Shown here piece after piece: positions 7,876-16,880 of a stretch of DNA of 64,000 nt. A program made the position numbers and the translations under genes. The stretch spans positions 806,001 through 870,000 of the forward strand of contig CAXXSW010000007.1 in assembly GCA_963677625.2 (NCBI GenBank), in the 5' to 3' direction. Under the pieces are notes generated by a model, which was given only the letters and a program-made list of their open reading frames with translations, searched no databases and was not told where the DNA came from. This stretch comes from UBA1351 sp963677625. GTDB taxonomy: Bacteria; Bacillota; Clostridia; Lachnospirales; Vallitaleaceae. Position 1 is the stretch's first letter. Each line of letters starts with the position of its first letter.

Positions 7876-8604
7876 TTAAACTTGAATGTCTATAATCCTC
7901 TTACCAAAGTATCCACTAATCAGATATAAAACCAGAGCCACTAACATCATTAATCTACCACTCACCGTTCCATACATTAACTGATAAAAGCTTCCTGATA
8001 CACTTCTTAAATATAAAATCATCAGAGGAACAAATGACATCATAATCAAGAGTTCAAATCTTTTCTGAGTAATAATAACCTCAAGCTCCTTCTCTACCTC
8101 AACCTTCTGACGAATCATCTGAATAGTCATATCAATGACATCCTCCAAAGCCCCACCTGAATAAACCATCCGTTCACAAATATAAGTAAAATGTAAAATC
8201 GTCTCTACAGGATATGTTTCTGCAAGTTGCTTCATAGCATGACCAATGGACATATTAACTTCAAATGCCAACTGAACTTTCTTCAAATCCTTCAATAGTG
8301 GATAGTTCCCTTTATCTTTCTCCATTTCAAGAAGGGATTGTTTGAAACTATGCTCAAAGGATCTTCCAACTCCAATATAAGAAGCCAATGAATAGATAAA
8401 TGTAACAAAATCCTTCTCGATTTGTCTCAAATACGCCTGTCTTGTATAGTTTTTAATCCCTTTAATATAGATAGTCCCAAGACAGGCAATGACTATTGCT
8501 ATCACAAAGGAATTAAAAAATAGATATCCAAGACCAAATAGACCTACAAGAAATAAAAGAGTGTAGATAAGCCACTGCAATTGCCCTATTCTCCTTAATT
8601 CCAT
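7876..8604 (-). CDS. tadB: TadB-like pilus platform protein (T2SSF domain)
   Basis: 242 residues. Two membrane helices at about 12-50 (LIYTLLFLVGLFGLGYLFF and the next stretch) and two near the C-terminus (LLIMMSFVPLMILYL and LMMLVALVLYLISGYF) frame a cytoplasmic helical domain typical of T2SSF proteins. Typical signs are IGVGRSFEHSFKQSL, the GHAMKQLAETYPVET region and YSGGALEDVIDM. It partners TadC as the inner-membrane base of the Flp pilus. The ATG at 8604 lies inside the end of the ATPase gene, so the two are translationally linked; a GTG two codons upstream is possible. Confidence 0.8.
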   Translation of the reverse strand: MELRRIGQLQWLIYTLLFLVGLFGLGYLFFNSFVIAIVIACLGTIYIKGIKNYTRQAYLRQIEKDFVTFIYSLASYIGVGRSFEHSFKQSLLEMEKDKGNYPLLKDLKKVQLAFEVNMSIGHAMKQLAETYPVETILHFTYICERMVYSGGALEDVIDMTIQMIRQKVEVEKELEVIITQKRFELLIMMSFVPLMILYLRSVSGSFYQLMYGTVSGRLMMLVALVLYLISGYFGKRIIDIQV

Positions 8605-9809
8605 AGCCACTTTTCCATATGGACAAGCGGTGTATCTGTTTTCTTAAGTATATCTTCCTTCTCATCATAGAGATAAAGGGGTGACAGGTGGATTTGATCG
8701 CCAACCATTCCCACAATCTCAGATATTTCTACAACCCTTCTACCAATATCCTTAATCTTTTGTATATGAATCATAATATCAAGAGCTGAACTTATCTGTT
8801 GTCGAATTGCCATTAAAGGTATATTCATACCTGATAAAACCATGGTTTCCAAGCGAAAAAGCATATCTTGGGTTGTATTACTATGTCCTGTAGAAATAGA
8901 CCCATCATGCCCTGTATTCATCCCCTGAAGCATATCAATAGTTTCTTCACCTCTGACTTCACCAACGATAATCCTGTCAGGTCGCATGCGTAGTGATGAT
9001 TTAATCAAGTCCCTAATAGAAACATGGTGATGATGATCTGTTGACACTCTAGCTTCTAAAGATACGAGATTATTAATTGCTGTCAGCTGAAGCTCTGCTG
9101 AGTCTTCTATTGTTATAATTCTTTCTGATTCAGGAATAGCATCACTTAAGATATTTAGTAAGGTAGTCTTCCCTGAACTGGTTCCACCAGAAATAAAAAG
9201 ATTATATTTTTTCTTTACCAATGCTTCCAAAAAATCCATAGATTCATGGTCAATGGTTTGATTTTCAATAATATCCTTTCTTGTTAAACGACTTTTCGGA
9301 AATTTACGAATTGTTAAGGTTGGTCCCTTAACAGCTATTGGACTTAATACAATATTTACTCTAGAACCATCATGCAATCTGACATCACATATAGGATGCT
9401 TTTCATTAACTTTCCTATCCATCATATTTACAATCTTTTGTATTAGATGAAAGATTTCATCATGAGATTCAAAGGCTAAGTCTATTTTCTCAATACTTCC
9501 ATATCGTTCTACATAAACTTGATCCTCTCCATTAATCATAATTTCAGTTATGTCATCATCATCTAAAAGCGGCTGTAATTTACCCAGACGTCTAAATTCA
9601 TTAAAAAGCTTTACAATCAAGTCCTCTTTCTCTTCAATAGGTTCGTAAAGAAGATCTTGATAAACCATATTCTCTACTAATTCCATTACGCTGTCGTCAT
9701 CTATAACCTCCATCCTATTGATCTTCGTCAGAACTTGCTCTCTTAGTCGATCTACCTTCGATGAATCAGATAACTGAAAAATTCCATTTGTCTCTTTTGC
9801 AATAATCAT
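8595..9809 (-). CDS. cpaF: CpaF/TadA-type secretion ATPase
   Basis: 404-residue type II/IV secretion ATPase. An N-terminal helical region precedes the core, which contains LLDDDDITEIMINGEDQVYVE, the Walker A motif GGTSSGKTT (about 207-215), the Asp box with TIEDSAEL, the Walker B region MRPDRIIVGEVRGEE and the His box GMNTGHDGSISTGHSN. These are the hallmarks of CpaF/TadA. As a hexamer it powers pilin assembly by the TadB/TadC platform at the inner face of the membrane. It overlaps the preceding gene by 4 bases and tadB by 10, so the operon is tightly coupled. Confidence 0.93.
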   Translation of the reverse strand: MIIAKETNGIFQLSDSSKVDRLREQVLTKINRMEVIDDDSVMELVENMVYQDLLYEPIEEKEDLIVKLFNEFRRLGKLQPLLDDDDITEIMINGEDQVYVERYGSIEKIDLAFESHDEIFHLIQKIVNMMDRKVNEKHPICDVRLHDGSRVNIVLSPIAVKGPTLTIRKFPKSRLTRKDIIENQTIDHESMDFLEALVKKKYNLFISGGTSSGKTTLLNILSDAIPESERIITIEDSAELQLTAINNLVSLEARVSTDHHHHVSIRDLIKSSLRMRPDRIIVGEVRGEETIDMLQGMNTGHDGSISTGHSNTTQDMLFRLETMVLSGMNIPLMAIRQQISSALDIMIHIQKIKDIGRRVVEISEIVGMVGDQIHLSPLYLYDEKEDILKKTDTPLVHMEKWLWN

Positions 9810-10858
9810 GTTAATACCTCGCTTATAACTCCATATCCTTGTCTATCACCCAATATCCAAGGCATCTTATACTGCTGGGTGATAGTTTCCTGAACTTTCT
9901 CTTCTAGACTAATAAGAATTCTTTCTTTACTAATCTTAAGGAGTTTATCAACTATTCCATTAATGTGTATGCCTGAGAAATGTAAAATAATCTCTTCATA
10001 ACCACTATAATGTTCCAGCCATCTCACAAAATCCTGAGTCTGTGCTAAACTAAGGCTATCTAAATCTTTCATATTCATAGGTCCGTATATGACATCCAAG
10101 TCCTCACCTATCTTGCAACACATATGCTTAGCCAAAAAATTCATATTACTTTTTCTCTTCATAAGAGAAAAAAAATAGCTTAATGATGTTCGATAGTTTT
10201 CATTTTGTGTTTCATAACCATAATATGGATCAAAAAATAAAACTAAACGGCGGCGATTAGGTGAGCACAGGCTTAGTTTATCTATAAGTTCCTGTGACTG
10301 GTTAGACCTTACCATAGGAGCAAAAATACTTATAAGTCTGGTTTCTTTTCTCTCTTGAACCACTTCCTGAGGCATCAGATGAACATATGATGATTTAACA
10401 GCCTTAAGCCAGTCAGTAACTTTTTGAAATTTATTAATAAATAAATCGGTTACCTGGATCTCAACGACATCCTTTCTACATTCACTCATTATATTGGTAT
10501 CTTCAAATATCTTTTTCCAATAATTTGTCTCCTTAACTATTTCTACACTCCTTGTCGAAAAACTACCATCACAATGAAAAAGAATTAATGGTCTAATATC
10601 TGAAACGATATCACCTCTTGAATCATTCATCTGTATACACTTGTCAAACCAATCTGTCATCTCCTTTATCATCCTTATTGGTACACAAATAACACCGGAT
10701 CCAAGTATAGTCCTGTCCAATGTATTTAGGGATTCAATTGTAGTCAAACCATAGAATTCAAGATTAGAAAAGCTTGACTGACCTATAGTGGTCATTGAGA
10801 TGACTGATTGTACAGCCCTAAGATAATGGCTATCATCATCGATTACAATCAGTCGCAT
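9806..10858 (-). CDS. Degenerate TadZ/CpaE-like protein, first gene of the Tad operon
   Basis: 350 residues. The start, RLIVIDDDSHYLRAVQSVI, is receiver-like, as in CpaE/TadZ proteins, which join an atypical receiver to a MinD-like ATPase. The second half has the right fold-like pattern (RRLVLFFDPYYGYE, then EDLDVIYGPMNMKDLDSL, then EIILHFSGIHINGI) but I find no Walker A loop GKGGxGKT. TadZ members with degenerate loops are known and localise the pilus at a cell pole. Position directly before cpaF with a 4-base overlap supports the call. I think it is a non-hydrolysing localisation factor; that part is inference. Confidence 0.6.
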   Translation of the reverse strand: MRLIVIDDDSHYLRAVQSVISMTTIGQSSFSNLEFYGLTTIESLNTLDRTILGSGVICVPIRMIKEMTDWFDKCIQMNDSRGDIVSDIRPLILFHCDGSFSTRSVEIVKETNYWKKIFEDTNIMSECRKDVVEIQVTDLFINKFQKVTDWLKAVKSSYVHLMPQEVVQERKETRLISIFAPMVRSNQSQELIDKLSLCSPNRRRLVLFFDPYYGYETQNENYRTSLSYFFSLMKRKSNMNFLAKHMCCKIGEDLDVIYGPMNMKDLDSLSLAQTQDFVRWLEHYSGYEEIILHFSGIHINGIVDKLLKISKERILISLEEKVQETITQQYKMPWILGDRQGYGVISEVLT

Positions 10859-10940
10859 AGTAAACTCCTTTATTAACTTGAGCTGATGAAGTCATTTGGT
10901 ATCAAAAGGAATACACATTCATCCAACAGCTGATAATAAA

Positions 10941-10969
10941 ATTCTAGCCAATTTCTCCCTACTTGTAAA
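10941..10969 (-). promoter_or_regulatory. Candidate promoter of the Tad operon
   Basis: On the minus strand TTTACA (10969-10964) and TAGAAT (10946-10941) are separated by 17 bases, 80 bases before the first gene. The -35 box lies directly after the dnaB terminator. Confidence 0.55.
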
Positions 10970-10971
10970 GC

Positions 10972-11010
10972 AAAAAAAATGCACATGAAAACGGAGGTTT
11001 TCATGTGCAC
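10972..11010 (-). terminator. Strong intrinsic terminator after dnaB
   Basis: On the minus strand TGCACATGAAAAC and GTTTTCATGTGCA form a perfect 13-bp stem with a short loop, followed by eight T. It separates the gdpP-rplI-dnaB operon from the Tad operon. Confidence 0.9.
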
Positions 11011-11103
11011 CTAATCTCTCTTGTGGAAAAATATGTGTATAAACTAGAAATATTTTTAAATGACAACTGGACTGACCGGGATTGTCTCTACTTCATCAAT
11101 TTG

Positions 11104-12453
11104 TTAATATTCAGGTTGTGGCCTAGTAGAGTTCATAAACTTAGTATATTGACCAAACCAAGCAAGCTCAACCGTACCTGTTGGGCCGTTTCTTTGCTTT
11201 GCTATAATACATTCTGCCATTCCTTTAGCATCTGTATCCTTATTGTAATACTCATCTCTATAAAGAAACATAACAACATCGGCATCCTGCTCAATCGCTC
11301 CTGACTCTCTAAGGTCAGAAAGCATGGGGCGATGATCAGCCCTTTGTTCACAAGCTCTAGACAATTGAGACAAGGCGATAACCGGTGATTGCATCTCTCT
11401 AGCAAGAGCTTTTAGAGATCTTGATATCTCTGAAATCTCCTGTTGTCTTGATTCTCCATTTCCACTACCACTCATTAACTGGAGATAATCGATAAGAATC
11501 ATATCCAAACCTTTTTCCAATTTTAATTTTCGGCACTTGGCCTTCATTTCAGCAACAGTAATACCAGGTGTATCATCAATATATATATGTGAATCATTTA
11601 GGATAGCTGCACCACTAAGAAGATTTGACCATTCATCATCGGTTAGGCTACCGGTTCTTACTTTTTGGGCATCTACCATAGACTCAGAACAAAGCATACG
11701 ATTAACCAACTGCTCCTTACTCATCTCTAATGAAAATATAGCCGTTGACTTTTTTTCCTTAATAGCAGCATGTTGAGCAACATTAAGGGCAAATGCTGTT
11801 TTTCCCATAGAAGGTCTTGCAGCAATCAATACAAGATCAGCTGGATGTAACCCAGCCGTTTTGGTATCTAAATCAATGAAACCGGAAGAGATACCTGTAA
11901 CAGCATCTCCATTATCATGAGCTGATACAATCATATTCAAAGTTGGATTAATAAGTTCCTTAATATCGGAGAATTCCTCAGTCTTACGGTTTTGACTAAT
12001 ATTAAAGATCTTTTCTTCAGCACTGTTTAGAATACTTTCCAACTCATCCTTATTCTCATAACACTCAGTAACAATTTCCTGACCGGTTTTAATCAAACGT
12101 CTAAGGACTGATTTTTCTTTTACAATTGATGCATATTCTTTAATATGAGCTGAAGTCGGAACACTCATAGCCAGCTTTGAAAGATATTCGAATCCACCTA
12201 TCCGCTCGAACTGTTCATCCTTTTTTAGATTATCCTGCAAGGTAACTAAATCCACAGGGCTATTATGATTATGTAGGTCAACAATACTATTAAAAATTAT
12301 CTTAAGATCCGGATGATAAAAATCATGCTGGTCAATATGTTCTAATGCTATGCTAATAGCTTCACGGTCCATAATCATGGAACCGATAACAGATTGCTCA
12401 GCCTCCAGACTGTGGGGGGGTATGCGTTTAACTATTTCCTCCACTGTTTTCAC
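11104..12453 (-). CDS. dnaB: Replicative DNA helicase DnaB
   Basis: 449 residues, the usual length (DnaC in Bacillus naming). The N-terminal domain opens with IPPHSLEAEQSVIGSM. The RecA-like domain has Walker A ARPSMGKTAF, Walker B MILIDYLQLMSG, the ALSQLSRACEQR stretch and the arginine region DLRESGAIEQDADVVMF. It forms the hexamer that unwinds DNA at the fork, loaded from DnaA with a loader not seen here. It is third in the gdpP-rplI-dnaB operon, 15 bases after rplI, a layout conserved in Firmicutes, and is closed by a strong terminator. Confidence 0.97.
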   Translation of the reverse strand: MKTVEEIVKRIPPHSLEAEQSVIGSMIMDREAISIALEHIDQHDFYHPDLKIIFNSIVDLHNHNSPVDLVTLQDNLKKDEQFERIGGFEYLSKLAMSVPTSAHIKEYASIVKEKSVLRRLIKTGQEIVTECYENKDELESILNSAEEKIFNISQNRKTEEFSDIKELINPTLNMIVSAHDNGDAVTGISSGFIDLDTKTAGLHPADLVLIAARPSMGKTAFALNVAQHAAIKEKKSTAIFSLEMSKEQLVNRMLCSESMVDAQKVRTGSLTDDEWSNLLSGAAILNDSHIYIDDTPGITVAEMKAKCRKLKLEKGLDMILIDYLQLMSGSGNGESRQQEISEISRSLKALAREMQSPVIALSQLSRACEQRADHRPMLSDLRESGAIEQDADVVMFLYRDEYYNKDTDAKGMAECIIAKQRNGPTGTVELAWFGQYTKFMNSTRPQPEY

Positions 12454-12468
12454 CTCTCATTAGCTTAA

Positions 12469-12915
12469 TTACTCAGCTTCAACTTTCACTTTGAATTCTG
12501 AAGTCACTTTTGGATGAAGCTTCAGTTTCACAATATGGGTACCTAATGACTTAATAGGCTCTTTTAGGACAATTTTCTTCTTATCTAATTCTAAACCAAG
12601 TTGGGCTTTTGCCTCTTTTGTAATCTCTTTTGAAGAAACTGAACCAAACAGACGACCACCCTCACCAGCTTTAATCTTGATGATTATTTGCATTTCTTTA
12701 ACCTTTTCACCAAGTTCCTTAGCTTCCTGAAGTTCTTCTTCTCTTCTTTTTGCATCTGCTTTTTTCTTAAGTTTAAGTTCATTGATAGCTTTATTAGTAG
12801 CCTCAACACCCTGTTTTTTTCTAAATAAAACATTTCTGGCAAATCCATCACTAACTTCTACCAATTCACCCTTTTTACCAACTTTTTTTACGTCTTCTGT
12901 CAAAATTACTTTCAT
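12469..12915 (-). CDS. rplI: Ribosomal protein bL9
   Basis: 148 residues, the normal L9 length. The N-terminal rRNA-binding domain begins MKVILTEDVKKVGKKGELV and includes VSDGFARNVLF. A long charged connecting helix (about 42-75) leads to a C-terminal domain with the GGRLFGSVSSKEI motif. Its start overlaps the gdpP stop by 4 bases, so the two are translationally coupled. Confidence 0.98.
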   Translation of the reverse strand: MKVILTEDVKKVGKKGELVEVSDGFARNVLFRKKQGVEATNKAINELKLKKKADAKRREEELQEAKELGEKVKEMQIIIKIKAGEGGRLFGSVSSKEITKEAKAQLGLELDKKKIVLKEPIKSLGTHIVKLKLHPKVTSEFKVKVEAE

Positions 12916-14951
12916 TCTTCTTCACCTTCCTCTAGAAACTCATCAATGGTCATTTTTAATTTAACCAATGCCTCATCGATGGTTGTATCTGCTAACTGGG
13001 CTCCAGCAACACTAAGATGGCCGCCTCCCCCAAGTTTTTCCATAATCAACTGTACATTAATAGCGTCAAAAGACCTTGCACTAATATAAATAGTACCATC
13101 AATATCAGTGCAGACAAAAGATGCCTTAATTCCCTGTATATTCAAGAGTTCATCTGCTGCTTGAGCTGCTACCAATGTTGGATTTCCAATATCCGATGGG
13201 CTGACACTAATAGCCATTGTCTCACGGTAAATAGATGCATCTTTAACTGCCGATGCTCTGGCCTTGTAGGTTTCCATATCATTTTTAAAGAATTTTCTGA
13301 CCCTAATAACATCTGCACCATTACGGCGAAGAAATGCTGCTGCTTCAAAAGTTTTTACACCTGTTTTAATAACAAAATTTTTGGTATCAACACTGATTCC
13401 TGCAAATAAGGCATCAGCCTCAACAGGATCCAATTTAACCTTATCTGTAATATACCTAAGAATCTCAGTTACCATCTCACAAGTAGAAGATGCATAGGGT
13501 TCTACATAACTAAGAACTGGGTTTTCAATAAACTCAGTACTAACTCTATGATGGTCAAAGACAACCAGTTTAGTTGCAATCTTAAGTAAATCTGGATACT
13601 CAACGTATGAAGGACGGTTAACATCTACAACTACAACGGCAGTATTACCAGTTACAAACTCCATAGCCTTTTGTCCACTAATAAAAATATCTTCAGGAAA
13701 ACTATCACTTTCAGTCACACGATCATGTAATGCCTTAACTGCCGTTGTCACATTATCAATAATAATATGAACTTCCTTTTCAAGCATTCTTGCGCATGCA
13801 TAAACTCCAATAGCAGCCCCAAGAGAATCTAAATCTTGGAACCTGTGTCCCATAATAATAACATTATCTGATTCTGTTAAAAGTTCCTTAAAAGCATAAG
13901 CCTTGATTCTTGCCTTAACACGGGTATTTTTCTCAACACCTCTGGTTTTACCTCCATAAAAAGAAAACTTATCATGATTCTTAATTACAGCCTGATCACC
14001 ACCACGTCCAAGAGCTAAATCAATGGCTACACGAGAATAATCTTGACTTTGGGTAAGATCTGTCTCATGAATTCCTAAACCCACTGATATGGTTACTGGA
14101 AGCTCATTACCAATGTTAATTTCCCGAATATCATCTAATATGCTAAACTTATTCTCTTCCAATACTTCCATATATTTCTTATGAAAGAAAACAAAATACT
14201 TATCTTTTTCCATCTTCCTAAGAACACCATTAACACTGGTTGCAAACTTGTTAAGATTACGATCAATAAGGGCAATTAGAAGGGGTCTTCTAACATCTTC
14301 AATTGAAGAAAGAACTTCATCATAATTATCAACGTATATGTAGCCTATAACAGCTTTTTGTTCTTCATTAACACGAAGAAGCTCATGTTCATTTGTAACG
14401 TTATAAAAATAAAGACTGTAATAGAAAAAGTCTGTAATATCTTTTACTAAGGCAGATTGATCCACTTCCAACTGATGTTTATGGAAAACAACCCGGTAAT
14501 CTTCTTTTTCATGTTGAATCATCTTCTCACTTGGTTCTTCATAACTTGGAAAATCATCCGTACTTAAACTGGAAAAAAAGCTATGAATATTCTTATCAAG
14601 TAGACTTGGATCTTCTAACATATCAAAAAAACTGTCATTAAACCACATGATCCTACCAGTCCCATCTATTATACAATGAGGAAGATCAAAATGGACCAAA
14701 TGTTCTTTTTGAACTTCACTAACCTGAATAGACATATTCATTGTAGCTTTAAGGATGCGACGCTGTCCCAAGGAAAACATAATAATAAAAATAATTAAAT
14801 TTAAAACTGCCGCAATGGAAATCAAGACACCTACATCCTTATTAACAGTTAAAGAATATCCAGCCAGAAGCAGAAATACAATAACAAAAAATAAGGGCCA
14901 CAATATATACTTAATAATTCGAAAGTTCAATCTTGTCGTATGTTTACTCAT
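12912..14951 (-). CDS. gdpP: GdpP-type cyclic-di-AMP phosphodiesterase
   Basis: 679 residues. Two membrane helices (about 15-60), a PAS-like domain (100-180), a degenerate GGDEF domain without GGDEF (about 195-330), and a DHH/DHHA1 module. The DHH part shows MGHRFQDLDSLGAAIG, VVVDVNRPS and VVFDHHR; the DHHA1 part has GGGGHLSVAGAQ. Proteins of this layout hydrolyse c-di-AMP to pApA at the membrane and so set potassium balance and wall stress responses. I take the ATG at 14951, with GAGAGG 7 bases upstream, rather than an in-frame codon 45 bases further up that lacks a ribosome site. It starts the operon with rplI and dnaB. Confidence 0.95.
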   Translation of the reverse strand: MSKHTTRLNFRIIKYILWPLFFVIVFLLLAGYSLTVNKDVGVLISIAAVLNLIIFIIMFSLGQRRILKATMNMSIQVSEVQKEHLVHFDLPHCIIDGTGRIMWFNDSFFDMLEDPSLLDKNIHSFFSSLSTDDFPSYEEPSEKMIQHEKEDYRVVFHKHQLEVDQSALVKDITDFFYYSLYFYNVTNEHELLRVNEEQKAVIGYIYVDNYDEVLSSIEDVRRPLLIALIDRNLNKFATSVNGVLRKMEKDKYFVFFHKKYMEVLEENKFSILDDIREINIGNELPVTISVGLGIHETDLTQSQDYSRVAIDLALGRGGDQAVIKNHDKFSFYGGKTRGVEKNTRVKARIKAYAFKELLTESDNVIIMGHRFQDLDSLGAAIGVYACARMLEKEVHIIIDNVTTAVKALHDRVTESDSFPEDIFISGQKAMEFVTGNTAVVVVDVNRPSYVEYPDLLKIATKLVVFDHHRVSTEFIENPVLSYVEPYASSTCEMVTEILRYITDKVKLDPVEADALFAGISVDTKNFVIKTGVKTFEAAAFLRRNGADVIRVRKFFKNDMETYKARASAVKDASIYRETMAISVSPSDIGNPTLVAAQAADELLNIQGIKASFVCTDIDGTIYISARSFDAINVQLIMEKLGGGGHLSVAGAQLADTTIDEALVKLKMTIDEFLEEGEEE

Positions 14952-15085
14952 TTGACACCTCTCTAAAGACATGAATCTTTTCATAATCTCTACCATTATA
15001 ACACATTTAATTAAAAGTTACATGCTCTTAGTAACACCCTAAATTTGTATTAATGCTAACATATTTAATCAAATTTAAATCAGGT

Positions 15086-15115
15086 AAAAAAAAATCCTAC
15101 CGGTCTAGGTAGGAC
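15086..15115 (-). terminator. Intrinsic terminator downstream of rsmA
   Basis: On the minus strand TCCTACC and GGTAGGA form a stem followed by nine T. It lies about 100 bases after the rsmA stop. No coding is seen between 14952 and 15216. Confidence 0.85.
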
Positions 15116-15216
15116 TAAGCAATTATTAATCTATCAAAATAAAAGGGGGGATAGTTTTACAATATTATATTACCAAGACCATATGACGCTTTGATTAATA
15201 AGTTATTACGAAAGTA

Positions 15217-16080
15217 TTAAATCTTAAGAAATTTGCTTAATTCTATGAATTGTTCCAAGTTTAAAGCTTCTCCACGTATGGTTTGTGATATATCAAAAGC
15301 ATCTAAGGCCTGTCGAATCTTATCCTTAGAAAGCTCCAGCTCTTTCTGATGAGATAATGTATTAACCAGTGTTTTTCGTCTTTGTTGAAAAGCTCCTCTA
15401 ATAATCTGAAACATATAAGTATCATCAAGGTCCATACTTGTATATTTATCTGTAGCTTTTAAGCAGATAACTGACGATCCAACTTTCGGCTGTGGTATAA
15501 AACAATTTTTACCTACTTCTACTACAACTTTTGGATCTGAATAATACTGAACTGCCAAAGTCAAAGCTCCATAATCCTTAGTCGAAGGTTTAGCTTTCAT
15601 CCGATCTGCAACTTCTTTTTGGATCATAACCGTAATGGACTCAAGAGGAATATGACTTTCAAAAATCTTCATGATAATTGGTGTTGTAATATAATATGGT
15701 AAATTGGCAACTACTTTCACCTTTTGCCCTTGCCATCTTTCCTCTATAAGTTGGTTCAAATCTACCTTCAAAACATCTTGTTGAATGATACTTACATTAT
15801 CATAATCTGAAAGTGTTTCAGTTAAAATTGGAATCAATGTCTGATCAATCTCAATAGCTATGACTACTTTTGCAGCCTCTGCCAAATATTGAGTTAAACT
15901 GCCAATACCTGGACCGATCTCAATGACCACATCATCCTTTGTCACTTCTGCACCTTCTATTATTCCTTCAAGAATATTTTGATCAATCAAAAAATTCTGA
16001 CCAAATTTTTTCTTTAGATTAAATCCATAACGCTCCATGATTAACTTGGTACGAAGTGGTGTTGAAATCTTATTATCCAT
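15217..16080 (-). CDS. rsmA: 16S rRNA dimethyladenosine transferase (RsmA/KsgA)
   Basis: 287 residues. SAM-binding motif I is VIEIGPGIGSLTQYL, preceded by KKFGQNFLID, the family's N-terminal signature. The catalytic motif IV reads VANLPYYITTPI and the C-terminal domain has FQQRRKTLVNTL. It dimethylates two adjacent adenines in the 3' terminal loop of 16S rRNA during 30S assembly. It stands alone between an upstream gap of 375 bases and a terminator. Family and function are secure. Confidence 0.97.
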   Translation of the reverse strand: MDNKISTPLRTKLIMERYGFNLKKKFGQNFLIDQNILEGIIEGAEVTKDDVVIEIGPGIGSLTQYLAEAAKVVIAIEIDQTLIPILTETLSDYDNVSIIQQDVLKVDLNQLIEERWQGQKVKVVANLPYYITTPIIMKIFESHIPLESITVMIQKEVADRMKAKPSTKDYGALTLAVQYYSDPKVVVEVGKNCFIPQPKVGSSVICLKATDKYTSMDLDDTYMFQIIRGAFQQRRKTLVNTLSHQKELELSKDKIRQALDAFDISQTIRGEALNLEQFIELSKFLKI

Positions 16081-16377
16081 TTAATTTCCTTTTCTTTCAT
16101 GCAGGCCCCATTTAAAAAAAATACAAATATATCTTCTATCTATCATATCATTCCAACCGCCTGCCAACTTGGCTTTATCTACTTACTAGATGAATTATAT
16201 CATTTGTATAGGGTTATTGTCACCTAATACCTATAAATAGGCCTTCTTCTATATTATTTATTTTTTAAATATGTAGTAGACTAAATCAATTTCTTATTAT
16301 ATATTTGTTAATATAGTATAATAAAAGAGTATATAATATATATTATCAGCTTATCTCCTATGAATATACCTTTCTTC

Positions 16378-16406
16378 TTTACATTGAAAACATAATAGTG
16401 TAAAAT
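16378..16406 (+). promoter_or_regulatory. Promoter of the ArsR-like gene
   Basis: TTTACA (16378-16383) and TAAAAT (16401-16406) have a 17-base spacer, about 50 bases before the GTG start. The rest of 16081-16455 is very AT-rich with no gene visible. Confidence 0.6.
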
Positions 16407-16455
16407 GGTATTAAATTAATATCGTAATATTCAAATATAAGAAAGGGATTTAATC

Positions 16456-16752
16456 GTGAGAATTTCTGAATACGAAAGTGCATCGGAATTACTAAAACTT
16501 TTAGGTCATCCTGCTAGACTATGTATACTTATTGGTATCTTGGAAAAAGAAAATGTTGGTTGTAATGTAACCTATATGCAATCCTGTTTAAACATTCCTC
16601 AATCAACAGTATCTCAACATCTGTCTAAATTGAAAGCAGCAGGTATCATAAAAGGTGAACGAAACGGCTTAGAAATACAATATCGGGTAGTCAATGACAA
16701 TGTAGAAAAAGTTATAAAGGCATTAAATTTAATTTCATATGATAATGAATAA
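16456..16752 (+). CDS. ArsR/SmtB-family transcriptional regulator
   Basis: 98 residues, all one winged helix-turn-helix. The N-terminal LLKLLGHPARLCILIGIL is the ArsR helix-1/2 signature, and the recognition helix reads IPQSTVSQHLSKLKAAGII. It starts with GTG after AAAGGGA, spaced 8 bases. Cysteines are at CILIG, VGCNV and MQSCL; a CxC-type metal site on helix 3 (ELCVC) is not present, so the ligand is unclear, and redox or metal sensing through these cysteines is only a possibility. It is a single-gene unit running against the direction of its neighbours and ends at a bidirectional terminator. Confidence 0.85.
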   Translation: MRISEYESASELLKLLGHPARLCILIGILEKENVGCNVTYMQSCLNIPQSTVSQHLSKLKAAGIIKGERNGLEIQYRVVNDNVEKVIKALNLISYDNE

Positions 16753-16753
16753 T

Positions 16754-16787
16754 AAAAAGACATATTTCCTGGGAAATATGTCTTTTT
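16754..16787. terminator. Bidirectional terminator containing a Noc-box-like palindrome
   Basis: AAAAAGACATATTTCC and GGAAATATGTCTTTTT form a 16-bp perfect inverted repeat with T-runs on both strands. It follows the ArsR-like gene by 1 base and faces the HAD gene. Its centre is the 14-mer listed separately. Confidence 0.85.
16764..16777. promoter_or_regulatory. Candidate Noc binding site, copy 1
   Basis: ATTTCCTGGGAAAT is the exact reverse complement of the 14-mer at 24950-24963 and differs by one base from the Bacillus Noc consensus ATTTCCCGGGAAAT. It lies inside a terminator hairpin, so chance palindromy from the hairpin is an alternative. Confidence 0.5.
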
Positions 16788-16880
16788 CGTTTATCTTAAT
16801 GTAACTAAATATATAAATAACAAATAGATACAAACTATTACTTCACATACAATAGAAAATGGTATTATCTTGCATCAAAC

